Below are positions 12,884-29,870 of a stretch of DNA of 64,000 nt, one piece after another. The position numbers and the translations under genes were made by a program. The stretch is from Enoplosus armatus (taxonomy: Eukaryota > Chordata > Actinopteri > Centrarchiformes > Enoplosidae): contig NC_092200.1 of the NCBI RefSeq assembly GCF_043641665.1, forward strand, positions 1,545,527-1,609,526, in the 5' to 3' direction. Within the stretch, counting starts at the first letter, position 1. Every line of letters begins with the position of its first letter. A model generated the notes under the pieces. It was not told where the DNA came from. It searched no databases and saw only the letters and a list, made by a program, of their open reading frames with translations.

Positions 12884-14244
12884 TCCACCTCCAGCAACTA
12901 CAGATCACCTTGGTCCCCCATGTGGAGTCCTGTTTGAGTCTCCTGATGGATGAAGTCCAGTATTCTCCCTCTGTTAGCTCTGGTTCTGGTCTCCTCCACC
13001 TCCTGAGGGAAACATCTGGCTCTGTAGCTGCTAAATGCTGCACTGAGTTCAGCAGCTGGTCTCTGACTGAGTCTGTAATCTCTCTTGTCTCCTTCTAGTT
13101 GCCCTCGCTGCCTTCTGCAGTGCAGAGAAGATTGCAAACATTAATCCAAGAGACAGAGAGGGTGACGGAGAGGCTCTGTGGCCTGACGGGTAAAGATGGC
13201 AAGAACACATCCAGAGACTCGCAGACCGGAGTTTCCATCAAAAGGTTTCTATTCTCAGCAGCAGTAAAGAAAAAACAATGATAAAAAAAGATGTTTAAAG
13301 GTGTAACCAGCAAGTGTTTGGTGATCTTGATATTTGAGCACGCCTGAAATGCTGCACCACAGTCTGGAGTGTGTTGGTGTCTCTGAGTCTTCATAGTGTC
13401 ACTCTCAGCTCCTGGTCTACCTGTCCTGGTTCACTCTCAGCTCCTGGTGTACCTGTCCTGGTTCACTCTCAGCTCCTGGTCTACCTGTCCTGGTTCTCTC
13501 TCAGCTCCTGGTCTACCTGTCCTGGTTCTCTCTCAGCTCCTGGTCTACCTGTTCTGGTTCACTCTCAGCTCCTGGTCTATCTGTTCTGGTTCACTCTCAG
13601 CTCCTGGTCTATCTGTCCTGGTTCACTCTCAGCTCCTGGTCTATCTGTTCTGGTTCACTCTCAGCTCCTGGTCTACCTCTCCTGGTTCTCTCTCAGCTCC
13701 TGGTCTATCTGTTCTGGTTCTCTCTCAGCTCCTGGTCTATCTGTTCTGGTTCACTCTCAGCTCCTGGTCTACCTGTCCTGGTTCACTCTCAGCTCCTGGT
13801 CTACCTCTCCTGGTTCTCTCTCAGCTCCTGGTCTATCTGTTCTGGTTCTCTCTCAGCTCCTGGTCTATCTGTTCTGGTTCACTCTCAGCTCCTGGTCTAC
13901 CTGTCCTGGTTCACTCTCAGCTCCTGGTCTACCTGTCCTGGTTCTCTCTCAGCTCCTGGTCTACCTGTCCTAGTTCTCTCTCAGCTCCTGGTCTACCTGT
14001 CCTGGTTCTCTCTCAGCTCCTGGTCTATCTGTTCTGGTTCACTCTCAGCTCCTGGTCTACCTGTCCTAGTTCTCTCTCAGCTCCTGGTCTACCTGTCCTG
14101 GTTCTCTCTCAGATGTTTCCCTCAGGAGGTGGAGGAGACCAGAACCAGAGCTAACAGAGAGAGAAGACTGGACTTCATCCATCAGGAGACTCAAACAGGA
14201 CTCCACATGGAGGACCATGTTGCTCTGTAGCTGCTGGAGGTGGA
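12884..14244. mobile_element. 134-bp inverted repeats enclosing a minisatellite
   Basis: The left arm 12884-13017 and right arm 14111-14244 are near-identical reverse complements. One begins TCCACCTCCAGCA and the other ends TGCTGGAGGTGGA; the inner ends are AAACATCT and AGATGTTT. Between them lie about 380 bp of single-copy sequence and the 32-bp minisatellite. A diverged piece of the same arm occurs at about 22441-22490, so the arm belongs to a dispersed family. The arrangement could be a foldback transposon or two oppositely inserted copies of one repeat. No transposase is present. Confidence 0.7.
13401..14112 (+). repeat. 32-bp minisatellite, about 22 copies
   Basis: The tandem unit is 32 bp (core CTCAGCTCCTGGTCTACCTG). 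Successive units differ at a few fixed positions: TTCACT or TTCTCT, ACCTGTCC or ATCTGTTC or ACCTCTCC. Because 32 is not a multiple of three, all three frames cycle, which makes long repetitive open frames (LSAPGLPVLV-like) that are not genes. The phrase order suggests unequal exchange of multi-unit blocks. Confidence 0.95.
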
Positions 14245-14833
14245 TTTGATCCACACATCAACTCACAGGTGACGATCTGATCTGTGAAAATAAGACCAAA
14301 GTTGGAAGAAACCAAAATGAAAGTTGATGTTACTCTTTACTGGTCGACACTTTGTTGGTGCTTTAGATTGAAAATCATTTGGTACTTTTTATGCAGACTG
14401 AACATGAACAGAACTGTGTTGGGGAGAGACCACCCCAGGACCAGCACCACCCCAGGACCAGCAGGCCTCTCTGAATATTCACATACTCGGAGCTGAGCGC
14501 TTTTTGTCCCTGTAATTGCCAATTAAACCATCTGGGTTTTGGCAGTCGATCAGAAAGCAGTTCTCTCGTTAACATCATCCGCTCATCCGAGCCGCCGTGT
14601 TACAGCCGGCCACTTATCACAGCCTCCTCGTTAGCCGCAGCCAATTATCGGAGGTCGCTCGTTTGGGGCAGCTACTTATCTCACAGGTACATTCATTGAC
14701 TAAAACACATACTCAGAAGTTGCTGGCTCAGAGATTTTTCCTGAAGTTCAGTTTGAGGTTCATGCTGCTTAAAATCAGGAGGGACGTGGAATTATTCATT
14801 GGAATACATGCATGCGTTTGCATTGGAGGAATT

Positions 14834-15054
14834 AGATCAGACACACACACACACACGTTTACTTAGGTCTCTTTTGGGGACATTTCCTGGAGACTTACTG
14901 TAACCTTAACCACTGAGCCAAAAGGATCAGCCTTTTCCCAATTTGAGACACAGCTTTTGTCCCCAATTGGACAAGCCGTCCCCAATGAACTGGTCTTTAG
15001 TCTGAAATGTGTCCTCGGAGGTAGCCTAAGTCAGAAACACACACACACACACAG
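14834..15054. repeat. CA-bounded dispersed repeat, copy 1
   Basis: Bounded by (CA)n at both ends. It contains TTTGGGGACATTTCCTGG, a run of CTTAACC phrases and TTGTCCCC motifs. A related copy lies at 17355-17492 (CCTAACCTAAGTCTTAGCTT, GAAGTGAGGACCAGAG, AATGTCC). It resembles a common teleost non-coding dispersed repeat, but I cannot name the family. Confidence 0.5.
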
Positions 15055-15481
15055 CCCTTGAAACGCTGGACGCTTCGGTGCATGAAGACAAAGTGTTCTT
15101 ATGTGGAGTTCATCGGTAGTGAAACGTTTGTCTGCTCAGGCTGTTAAATTCACTGGAGACACAGAGTTGTGTTGCAGCGCCTCCTGGTGGCAGCTCATGA
15201 CAACTACAGGGAACTATGACACCACAAGAGGAGGTGAGGAAGAAGAGGGGGAGAGAGAGTTAAAGAAGGTGATGGAGGGAATACAAACCAGGTGGAAATA
15301 TTCTGATTGGGATCCTACAATTCCCATAATGCAACCGAATAGCGTCTTTCATTGGAGCCACACCTCCAGTTTGTAACGCAGGCTTTCTGTTATAAATTCT
15401 ATAAATATGTATTTTGTAAAAAAAAACTAAAATCCCCCTTAAAAACATGAAAACCTTATCTCATCAATGTATTCATTTATT

Positions 15482-15532
15482 ATAATATATATATATATAG
15501 ATATATATATATATCTATATATATATATACTT
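15482..15532. repeat. AT microsatellite with internal symmetry
   Basis: Alternating TA tracts carry a GATATATATATATATC core flanked by AGATATA/TATCTA, so the whole tract is close to self-complementary. It is a likely slippage and cruciform-prone site. Confidence 0.85.
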
Positions 15533-17354
15533 GTATTTGCAGTTCCTAGTCGTGACCACTAGAGGTCACCATGAGCCCAAGTTCTTCACCTGGAGCAACA
15601 ATGAGTTCTGAGTCAATGGAGATTTATTGACATTGTGATTTATTGACAAAGAAAAGGTGTTAATATGTGTGAAAGTGGAACTTTATTCTACCACCCAGTT
15701 CTTACATTAATGAGGAGAAACGCTCGTCCTAAAGTAAAGCAGAAAATCGAGTTGAGTCTCTGCATCTACAGCCACAAAGAACAGAGACATTTAAAGCCAC
15801 TGACTTCCTTAACGAGGAACTTTCTCTAAGTACTGTGAACACCTACGAAGTACGAACTGTCTGTGGGTTTCTAAACTGTCTAAATTCTAAATCTTTTCAG
15901 CAGCTGCAGGAGGAGCAGACATGTTTGTAGCTCAACTAATATGCATCTTTGACTTTGATTTAAAACCACTTCATAATCTTGGTGAGTCTGATGCCACTGC
16001 AGACCAACAGGTTTCCATCTCCATCACCAGAATGAGAAAACATTGATATTTACAGTAAAAGCATCACTACAAATATAAAGAAAGCACTGCAGTGAATCCT
16101 CGATCCTGGTTGTTGAAATTTAACTTCCTATCTGTGCAAGACATCATAGATAAAAAGCCTTATTTTATTTTAGACTTGGTGTAAAAGCATCTGTAGCTTT
16201 TTAAAATATTCAACCATAGTGGCAATCTTTTTTTTCTTAAACCTAATTTACTAATTTATTTGACGAAACTCAATCACACTGTAGTAGCCATGTGGAGAAT
16301 AATTAGTTTAAAAATGTTGTGTTCAAAAACATCAATGAGCCTGATGCAGCGTTTTGCAGAATCATCCAGAATTAACCTTCAGTCTGGCGAGTCGGTGGGG
16401 CTGAAGTTTGGAGTCATTTGCTCATAAAAGCATGAAATGTATTTCAAACTGAGTTTAAATTTTAGACATATTACACATAACCAGTGATCCCGAGTTATTG
16501 TCAATTCACACATCGTCAAAAACCTTTCAGAAACCAGGAAACATTAATGTTGCAGCATTGTTTGTTTTTTCTAGACGATGACCCGCCTCTGCCTTTAATT
16601 GATTGGGCTTATGTTGTCTTCCTGTTCTCTGATTGGCTCGTCAAGCTCCCGCTCTGCATTCCAGCTCCTGTGGGAGGAACCACAGTAAAACTCAGTTACG
16701 TTTAATTTGTCCTGTAAAATAAATTAAAGCACCACACACTGGTATCCATGACATCATATGTAGATACACAAAATGAACAAGTGTATCATTGTGTGCTGTA
16801 GCATTAAGATTTCGCTTGATTAAAACAGGCCCAGACCAAACTCATACTAAAGAAATAACACTTTCTGCCATATAGTGTAACTACTGGCTGTGTGTAATTC
16901 ATGGTGCCCAGTGGATGATTCCTAATAATTCATGATTCCTCTTACATACAGAAAATATCAAAATCTAATGTTGGGATGTAGTTTTCTTTTCCCGTTCTTT
17001 CTCTCCAGAGGACGCACCCTTCAGATTTTAAAGACAGCAGTAACCTTTCCTCTAGCGCCACCTGCAGGACATATTTTATACTTTTAGCTCCACTACAGGA
17101 AAATAAATCAATCTCATCATGTTGGTTCATATTGCGGTTGCAGCCTCTTGAGGATGCTGGCAGCATTTTAGACTCAGTATTGTAAAATACTTTTAATCTG
17201 CTGCTAAAGTTTCAGCTAATCACCTAAAATGTTTATTATTGCAAATAATCAGTCCAACATGGTCCAGAAAGGTTTTCTTACTCTGCTTCAGGAAAGAAAA
17301 CGTGACTCAGACAGGCGAGAATTATTTCTGTCTCAGCTGACAACAGCTGGACAT

Positions 17355-17492
17355 ATCACACACACACACACACACAGTTTGTACAGCGGCCATCACTGAG
17401 GTAATACATTCCTTTGCCCCCACCCTAACCTAAGTCTTAGCTTAACCCCATAAGAGCCCTTTGAGGAAGTGAGGACCAGAGAAAATGTCCGG
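17355..17492. repeat. CA-bounded dispersed repeat, copy 2
   Basis: It starts with a CA microsatellite followed by GTTTGTACAGCGGCCATC and ends with GTGAGGACCAGAGAAAATGT. It shares the TAACC-rich core and the 'GGACC... AATGTCC' ending with the copy at 14834-15054. Confidence 0.45.
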
Positions 17493-18344
17493 TAAATGAA
17501 CCACAGCAACAACACCGATGCCTTAAAGTAAACAGCCGACGAGTGCGACTGTGGATCGATCATTGCACCACACGAGTCTGCTGAATACCTCGAGATACAA
17601 AGAGCCAGCGGCGGAGAATAGATCCACAGACATCAGCTCAGGCCGACAGACATGAGCCAAGCGTTTTTGTCTTTGACAGTGACGGTTGCTGCAGCTCTCC
17701 ACATAATCCACAACACAAACAGAACTGCTGGGAAATCAACTCTCACACACAACGCTGGACGAGGGAGATTAACAAGCTGTTGACGGGATGGTTCTCTCTC
17801 TCCTGTCTGATGTGGTGTTGTGTCAGCACAGTGAAGTGACTTCAGGTCCTTGTGTGGTGAAACAATACTTTTTTTACAATGAGTCAATAAGTCCTTTACT
17901 GTTTTCATTCAGGAACTATCTGATCAAATTATAATAACATAATCCTGACCAGACAATTCCAACTCCCACTCACAGTTTCAATAACATTTCAAAAAGTATT
18001 GAGATTTGATGCTCAGCAATAATCCAAAGTAAACAGGAAGTGGTTCAGCATCGGAAATGAGTATATTTCATATGAAGAGAAGTGAGCAGGCTGTGTCAAG
18101 AACAAAACAACAAGAACAAAACCGGGATCAATTTTAAAATGTGATATTTTGAAACGCTTTGAGCCTGAAATAATACAACAGAGAAAGTATTTGAATGGCT
18201 AGATATCACTATGAGTATGTGAGGAACTACGATTAAAACTTATTTTACCCAAAACAATTTCACCATGACTCCGTCTGACCTGAATTGTAAGATTTGGAAG
18301 TTAATATTCACGATGGATTCGATCATATATCACTTTCAGTCTAG

Positions 18345-18560
18345 ATACAGAGGTGCTAAATGAAGAACGTCCAACACATTTTGACCAGATGATGGCGCTA
18401 GACGAAAAGTCAAGAGGATCATCAAAGTTATTACAATTCATCCTCTTGGGACCATGAATGTCTGAACCATATTTCATGAGAATCTATTTAATATTTGTTG
18501 AGGTATTTCAGTCTGGACCAAAGTGGACGGACATTTCCGTCCCTAAAGAAATGTCGGTCC
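18345..18560. repeat. Teleost GATGGCGCTAGA dispersed repeat, copy 1
   Basis: Shares ordered phrases with two other places in this window (21420-21585 and 63690-63805): GATGGCGCTAGACGAAAAGTC, AGGATCA, CAATTCATCCT, GGGACCATGAATGT. This copy also carries ATTTCAGTCTGGACCAAAGT and GGACATTTCCGTCCCTA. It is a non-coding interspersed element of a type I recognise as widespread in fish genomes; the class is uncertain. Confidence 0.6.
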
Positions 18561-18740
18561 ATCAGACGGCTAAAAACCAGGATAATTAAAAATAATAAAA
18601 CAAAAGGAGGTGCCTGAGCAAAGTGTCCAGCGATTCATGTGTCACATAAACACACAGCAGGGACGGATCCAGTAGTACATAACATACATAAACACACAGA
18701 CACAGTAGACGTATAACACTGTAAGGCCTTGAAAGACGCT

Positions 18741-18746
18741 TTTATT
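18741..18746 (-). terminator. Alternative distal poly(A) signal for tubb6
   Basis: AATAAA on the minus strand, about 900 bp past the tubb6 stop codon. It would give a long 3' UTR. The proximal signal at 19498-19503 is the alternative. Confidence 0.35.
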
Positions 18747-19497
18747 TCACCCTCTCTTCAGCCACTCGAAACGTGCTCACATGTACAAAAATCACAGTTT
18801 GAAAGCAACAAACGCAGTACAAAAAGGGTTAATCTGTCTGCGAGTCTGTTTGTATAGAAAAGACATCTTTTGGACATCATCTTTCCACTTTAAAGTTTTG
18901 CCATCTTGCGTGTGTCATTTATGACACCTACTGCACATATTCACTGCATTAAATGAAACTATTAGCTAAAGTTATTCTACCAAACATTTTGTGTATTGGT
19001 TAACACATTGTATTCTTGGCATTCCTAAAACTCTTATGATCAAGAAGGTGCTTAACAAACAAACAACAACAAAATGGGTCGTTTGTCACTGCTGTCCAAA
19101 ATTACAAATGAGCGTTTTGTGATCTGACGCCTCTAAAGCGACGTGGTTAAAGTCAGAGAAAGATAGCGGCGAAGGAAGCCAACGTTGACTGATGTTCACA
19201 CCAGAGTTTCTTTTCAAAATTAGATTCCCTTATTTCAGAAACATGCATCTCCTCAAACACAAGTGAACGGTTTGATATTATTGTGTATTGTTGAAGTAAT
19301 TTAGCAATTTTGCCAAATAGAGGAAAGAAAAGCTTTAGAGGAACACACTGAGCACATTTCTTTTCATTAGTCGGTAGCGTTTTGGACACCGCTAACAAGT
19401 AGAGAGAAATCAGCCTCCAAAAGCAGCTCAGAACGTATTCATTTTAATAACTAAACCTTTGAAGCTGTGGCGAATGTTTAATATTTTTACTTAATAA

Positions 19498-19503
19498 TTT
19501 ATT
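19498..19503 (-). terminator. Proximal poly(A) signal for tubb6
   Basis: AATAAA on the minus strand, about 138 bp downstream of the tubb6 stop. It is the closest consensus signal. Which of the two signals is used cannot be told from sequence. Confidence 0.45.
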
Positions 19504-19640
19504 GAAAGAGTCAATTATCTGTTTACTGTCGAGTGACTTCTTGTCTAAATGTTTCGCTATTACTCGATGTTATTTCTCTTACATCCCATCATCAGTCTAC
19601 CAGTGTTCTCTCAGAGTTTTACCAGTCCTGTTCGGTCTCC

Positions 19641-25261
<5,621 letters not shown>

Positions 25262-25445
25262 CTTTCTTCTTCTGTCGGTCCTTTTCTCTCCGGTGGTGTT
25301 CTGAGGTCTGCCGGTCCTCCGCTGCTGGATGCCGGTGTGAGTCTGTTAAACGGGAGCGCGCGGCCGCCTTCATCCCCTCCTCCTCCTCTCACGCGCGTTC
25401 ACGCAACCACGCCCTGGGGGGCCACCCGCGGGTCCAGTTTGTCCC
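25262..25445 (-). promoter_or_regulatory. CpG-rich tubb6 promoter / 5' UTR
   Basis: Immediately upstream of the tubb6 ATG the DNA is GC- and CpG-rich against an AT-rich background. It includes GAGCGCGCGGCCGC and ACGCGCGTTCACGC, and a CCACGCCC box (an SP1/KLF-type site on the minus strand). No TATA box is obvious. This fits a broad housekeeping-type promoter. Confidence 0.55.
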
Positions 25446-26863
25446 ACTCAGCAGAAAACCTCGTCTACTTTGTTTTATTTGTCCCACTGAAATACTACAA
25501 CCATTACTATTCCTACTACTACTACTGGTACTACTACTGGTACTACTGGTACTACTGGTACTACTACTATTCCATCCTCATACTGATGCAGAGGCCTCTG
25601 TGAGAAGGAGACAGCACAGTTCTGCTCATTATCTCCACCTGAGGACACTTTTCCTTCATCTGATGAATGAATGCATTGCTGTATTTTAAACTACCTGGAG
25701 GAATATAAAGGATTAGACCAGCTGCTGCTTACAGTCAACGCTTTGACTGACCTTAACTTTATTTCAAAACTTTTACTTGCAATATTCTTCAATCGTGGAA
25801 ACACTTTCTTTTTTCTGTACTTCCTTTTGCTGTATTGGATCGTTTTGAAGAAAGTAAAGTAATAGAAGTAGAAATGAAGCTATGTTACTTGTGTGGTTAT
25901 TTCTGATGATTTCCAATGGATGCTTTATAACTTTATCTCTGTAAAAACAATTGTATGTATGCAGCAGCTCGCCGCAAGAACAGTAGTATTACTAACTTAC
26001 TTTACTATTAGTACTACTAGTACTTTCATTGCTCAACATGTCCACCACATTCCATAGAGTAAACAGGGAAGTACAAATAGAATTTATATAAAAAGAGAAA
26101 GTAATTAAAAATCAATATATTAATCATAAATTCCGTCCGTCTCCAATAATCTAATCTAATCTATAATAATGTAACAATGACAGAGCCTATATACTTTCAT
26201 ACTAAGTACATTTTGATTATACTTTACTAAAGATTTTGAGAAGAGTTTTACTTGTAACAAACTGTTGTTGCTGCTTTTCCACTGGTAGCTCGACTCTTCA
26301 TCAGTGTGACTCTGCAGCCTGTACAGAGAAATGAGGAAGGACACCTGGAGGGGGTTTTTTTCTGCTCCGTAAGGGAACATGTGCCAGACATTCCCAGAGA
26401 GATGAAGCAGGCGTCAGCTGCTGCTGCGGAGGCCTGCAGCAGTGTCGGTTTACACAGCGCTGAGAACAGGAATCTATCGCCGATACTGTGCGCCTGCTCG
26501 CTGTGGGAACACTTCATGCACGTATGTTTAATCCTGAGCCAGAAATCCCTTTAGAGAAGAGAAAACTGAGGTCTGTTGGCAAAAACAAGGCTCAACAGTG
26601 GGCAGGAAAACAGACACAAGGTCAGAAATAACTTAAAGCAGTGCAATGAAATATAGGAACACTTGTGAAGGTACACAACCACTATGCCATTTGCCCTTTA
26701 AATGAGAATCAACTGGTGAAATGAATCAGGTTGGGCAGTTAGAGACTCCTTGTCACTCGCTGCCATTCTTGTTCCCTGGAAATTCACAATAAATCTAAAG
26801 ACTGAGGCCTCCAGGTTCACAGACACAAACGTACAGATCTAGATTACTTACAAAAAGCCCATC
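25446..26863. other. tubb6-cidea intergenic region
   Basis: No gene was recognised. It holds a TAC/TGG trinucleotide array at about 25504-25571, which makes a Tyr-rich open frame that is not a gene. The rest is AT-rich single-copy-looking sequence. Confidence 0.55.
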
Positions 26864-26869
26864 TTTATT
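26864..26869 (-). terminator. Poly(A) signal of cidea
   Basis: AATAAA on the minus strand, about 230 bp beyond the cidea stop codon. This is a reasonable 3' UTR length. Confidence 0.6.
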
Positions 26870-27100
26870 CATTTACAGTACCAACTTTTCTCAAACCTCA
26901 AATGAAAGATAAAACATCCACAAAGCAATGTACAGTAGAAGTGATTTCCTCCCACCTTATTATCTAAACACACACACACACACATAATACAGACACCCAG
27001 ACAGTGCAAACTGACAGTTAAAACATGCTCAGTATTCAGACAAAGGACGATAATTCAATGTCTGTCTCATACACACAGACGGACACAGACAGACACTCCA

Positions 27101-29870
27101 CTAGCGGTCGTCCTCTCCGGTGAACTGCAGCAATGATGAGGATGTGTGGAGCAGCAGCTGGCCTCCCAGTCTGGTCAGGTAGGTGAGGCAGCGCAGCACC
27201 GACCTGACAGGAGGACACACAAACAGTCAGCTTCATTTAACAAAGGCACCAATTCATCAAAGTCGTATGAGGTTTAGACAAGATACATGGCTATTTAATT
27301 TTGTCTCCAGTGAATTAGGTGTTCCCTGAGCGCCACCAACAGGTCAAAACTTGTACTACTAAACCAACACTTCAGGTCATAACAGAGCTGTAGATAAATG
27401 CTAACATGTTAGCTAGTTTAGTCCAGTGGTTCCCAACCTAGGGGAGGGTCACCAGATAAATCTTAGGGGTTGTGAGATATTAATGGGAGAGGAAAGACAA
27501 GTGCACCACTGGTTTGATCTTTAAATATGTTGTGTTTCATGAGATTGGTACATGCTTTATATATAAAGTGTGAATCTGAAAAGTAAAGTAGAGTAGAAGT
27601 AGAAGGGTCATGAAATACTGAATACTACAGAGGGAATCCAACGCTGAAGTCAAGTGAATCAAGTATTTGAGTAAATGTACTTAGTTACTTTCCACCACTG
27701 CACGGCAAAATTTAAAAAAGTCCAAAATGTCAGTACGCAGACTGAAAAACAGCAGACTTGTGTCACCAGCAGAGGTCAGTAGAGGTCAGCTCACTTGAGG
27801 ATGTGTTTAATCCTGCTGCATCTGAAGTCGCAGGAAAGCGTGTACATCTCGTACAGAGAGGCCTTGATAGCCAAGCAGCACAGGAAGTCTTTAGGGTGCA
27901 GCTTGTAGAGGTCAAAGGTCAGTTTAGCAACCCCATTCCTCTTTGGCTGACGGAAGCTCGGAAAGATCTGAAACACAGTAAACACAACTTGGATGTGATG
28001 CTGCAGAGATCCGTCATAATATCTGGACCATCCTCCTTTCAACAGGGGTCAGAGGTCACAGTCAGAACAGAGCCCAGAGAGCCTCTTTCCTGGGGATGAA
28101 ACCTGATCGAGGTCTTCACTCATCCCGAACTAACAGCCTCACCAAAAGAAAAACTAAATACATTAAGTATATTTTATTCAAAATCCTCCAAAACGCTTAC
28201 GATTGATCTGGCTTGACTCCCAACATGCACAGGGACATTTTCAGTCAGGAAAGTCTCCATAAACCACACAAACATTTGAATGTGTTGCCATCTTGTGGAA
28301 GAACTGGAGGAAGTAACAGTTCACATAAAGTCAACCTTTGAAAACAAATTATCTACTCAAGAAAATGTCTGGAAAGAAAGTCATTTGTAACATGGATATA
28401 AACTATCACAACGTTAAAATAACCAAAACACCAGATGATTTCTATAAAGACTGCCAGCAACAACACAACAACAACTTTCTAGAGATCTTTGTAGTTCCCA
28501 GTTTGGAGTGTTCTAGTTCCAGGATAAATACATCTTAATACATACTCTCCTGTATTTCCTCACGACTTGATGCTCACCTTGTGCTGCGCCCACATCTCTC
28601 CTTTCTCCAGCACCATCAGCGGCGTGTTGTTGGGCAGAGACTGGAAGAACTCCTCAGAGTCCACCACAGTCCCGTCCTCCTCCAGGACCAGAGTCAGGAA
28701 GTGGCAGGACAACATGAACACCCTCGCAGCCTGAGACACAACCAAACCAAAAACCAGTTCAACAACAGCCTCTACAGATGTGCCAGTATGAATTTCACGA
28801 TAACGTCAGTGGGATCTTGACCTGCTCCAGCAGCTCGTCCAGAGAAGATGCCACCAAACTCCGCCGCCGCCTCCTGCTGTGGGTGCAGACCTTAAAACAG
28901 CTAGGCTGAGCCGAGGGCAGGATGTGCCGAGAGATGGTGGTCTGGACTGTTGATACAGACCTGCCAGGTTATCAAAAGATTATCAGATCATAAGTATATC
29001 AGACTATTAGGTCGCTGGCCACAGAGACGCCGCTGCATTTGGCTTCTGTTTGTACTTTTTGGTCCATTTTGGATGAACTGGTCAAACTAAACGAAGTACA
29101 AATACTTCAGTATTTTCCACTTTTCACTTTCACTCACTACATTTCTCTGACAGCTGGAGATACTGGTTACTTTGCAGATTCAGATTTTATATTAAAATAT
29201 GATGCACGGATTAAATAAGGCAACAGAGTACACAGTTCTGGCTCCATCTTGAACTGATACAACATTAAAGGCTGATTACATCATTAATACAAAATATTAA
29301 TCACACTGAGATTCTGCTACATAACAAGTACTTTTACTTTTAATCTTTTGTCATTACTTCTGTACATCGTGGTATTGATACTTCAGGGATGTGGATACTG
29401 GCAGACCTTCTTCCACCACTGGGAGCCGAATTACTACTTTGAGGCTCCTTTTGATACTTAAATTCATTTTGCTGATTATAATTCTGTTCTTTTACTTTAC
29501 ATTTTGAATGCAGCCTTTTACTTAAGTAAAAACACATTTACATTGAAGTACTGCCTCTTGGCTTACACATACTGCCACGGACACATGCAGCAACATTACA
29601 CTCAGAAACCTTTACGCACAGCTGGTCCGCTGGACCGAGTGCCCAAATTACGCACCACATTCAGCAAATCTTCAGATTAAAGAAGAGGAACAACAGGATG
29701 CTTTAAAATATCTACCAGTCAGTTCGTAGCATCAGCAGAGACGCTGGAACAGAACTTTTCACTGATATAAGACCGAGATTTACCAGAAGTTTTGACACCC
29801 ACCTCACCAACGTCTCCGGCAGCAGAGTTTGGGCGTATTTCACTCCTGACTGGATGGACAGCAGCGCCAT
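27101..29870 (-). CDS. cidea: CIDE-domain lipid-droplet protein (CIDEA)
   Basis: CIDE proteins gather at lipid-droplet contact sites and promote lipid transfer and droplet growth. Exons: 29870-29803, 28960-28822, 28730-28578, 27967-27795, 27203-27101; 211 aa (human CIDEA is about 219). A CIDE-N domain spans about residues 42-118. It has a basic face (HSRRRRRSL) and the acidic signature LVLEEDGTVVDSEEFF, the two surfaces through which CIDE-N domains pair. A CIDE-C domain follows (about 121-205) with KLTFDLYKLHPKDF and YEMYTLSCDFRC. A basic, hydrophobic C-terminal helix (SVLRCLTYLTRLGGQLLL) corresponds to the droplet-binding region. The exon 1 donor is read as AG before GTGGGT, because only that keeps the frame into RSVSTVQTT. 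CIDEA is preferred over CIDEB or CIDEC from PKRNG, YEMY and tubb6 linkage. hus1 starts 1.06 kb away, divergently. Confidence 0.88.
27590..27705. repeat. Fragment of AGTAAAAGTACT-type fish repeat
   Basis: In cidea intron 4. It contains AAGTATTTGAGTAAATGTACTTAGTTACTTTCCACCACTG-like phrasing typical of the end of the repeat also seen at 29085-29545, 48735-48845 and 57001-57240. Diverged. Confidence 0.5.
29085..29545. mobile_element. Near full-length AGTAAAAGTACT-type dispersed repeat
   Basis: Lies in cidea intron 1. Ordered landmarks are ATTTCTCTGACAGCTGGAGA, GGTTACTTTGCAGATTCAG, CTGATACAACATTAAAGG, AAGTACTTTTACTTTTAATC and TTTTGAATGCAGCCTTTTAC. Together these read as one ancient copy of a teleost non-autonomous repeat of a few hundred bp. 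No coding capacity. The class (probably a DNA-transposon derivative) is inferred. Confidence 0.55.

Larger units (their letters stand above)
14245..18740. other. Gene-less intergenic stretch, right part
   Basis: No supported exon was found on either strand. The stretch carries two copies of a CA-flanked dispersed repeat (about 14834-15054 and 17355-17492), an AT microsatellite that folds back on itself (15482-15532), and one copy of a GATGGCGCTAGA-type fish repeat (18345-18560). The segment 15540-17340 is otherwise unremarkable single-copy-looking DNA. Confidence 0.5.

Noticed and set aside
13401..14112. CRISPR-like array
   Set aside because: Units are contiguous 32-bp tandem repeats without unique spacers, in a vertebrate genome.
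13371..14154. Two open frames of 200-252 codons
   Set aside because: They arise from the 32-bp minisatellite, which is open in all frames; no start context or homology.
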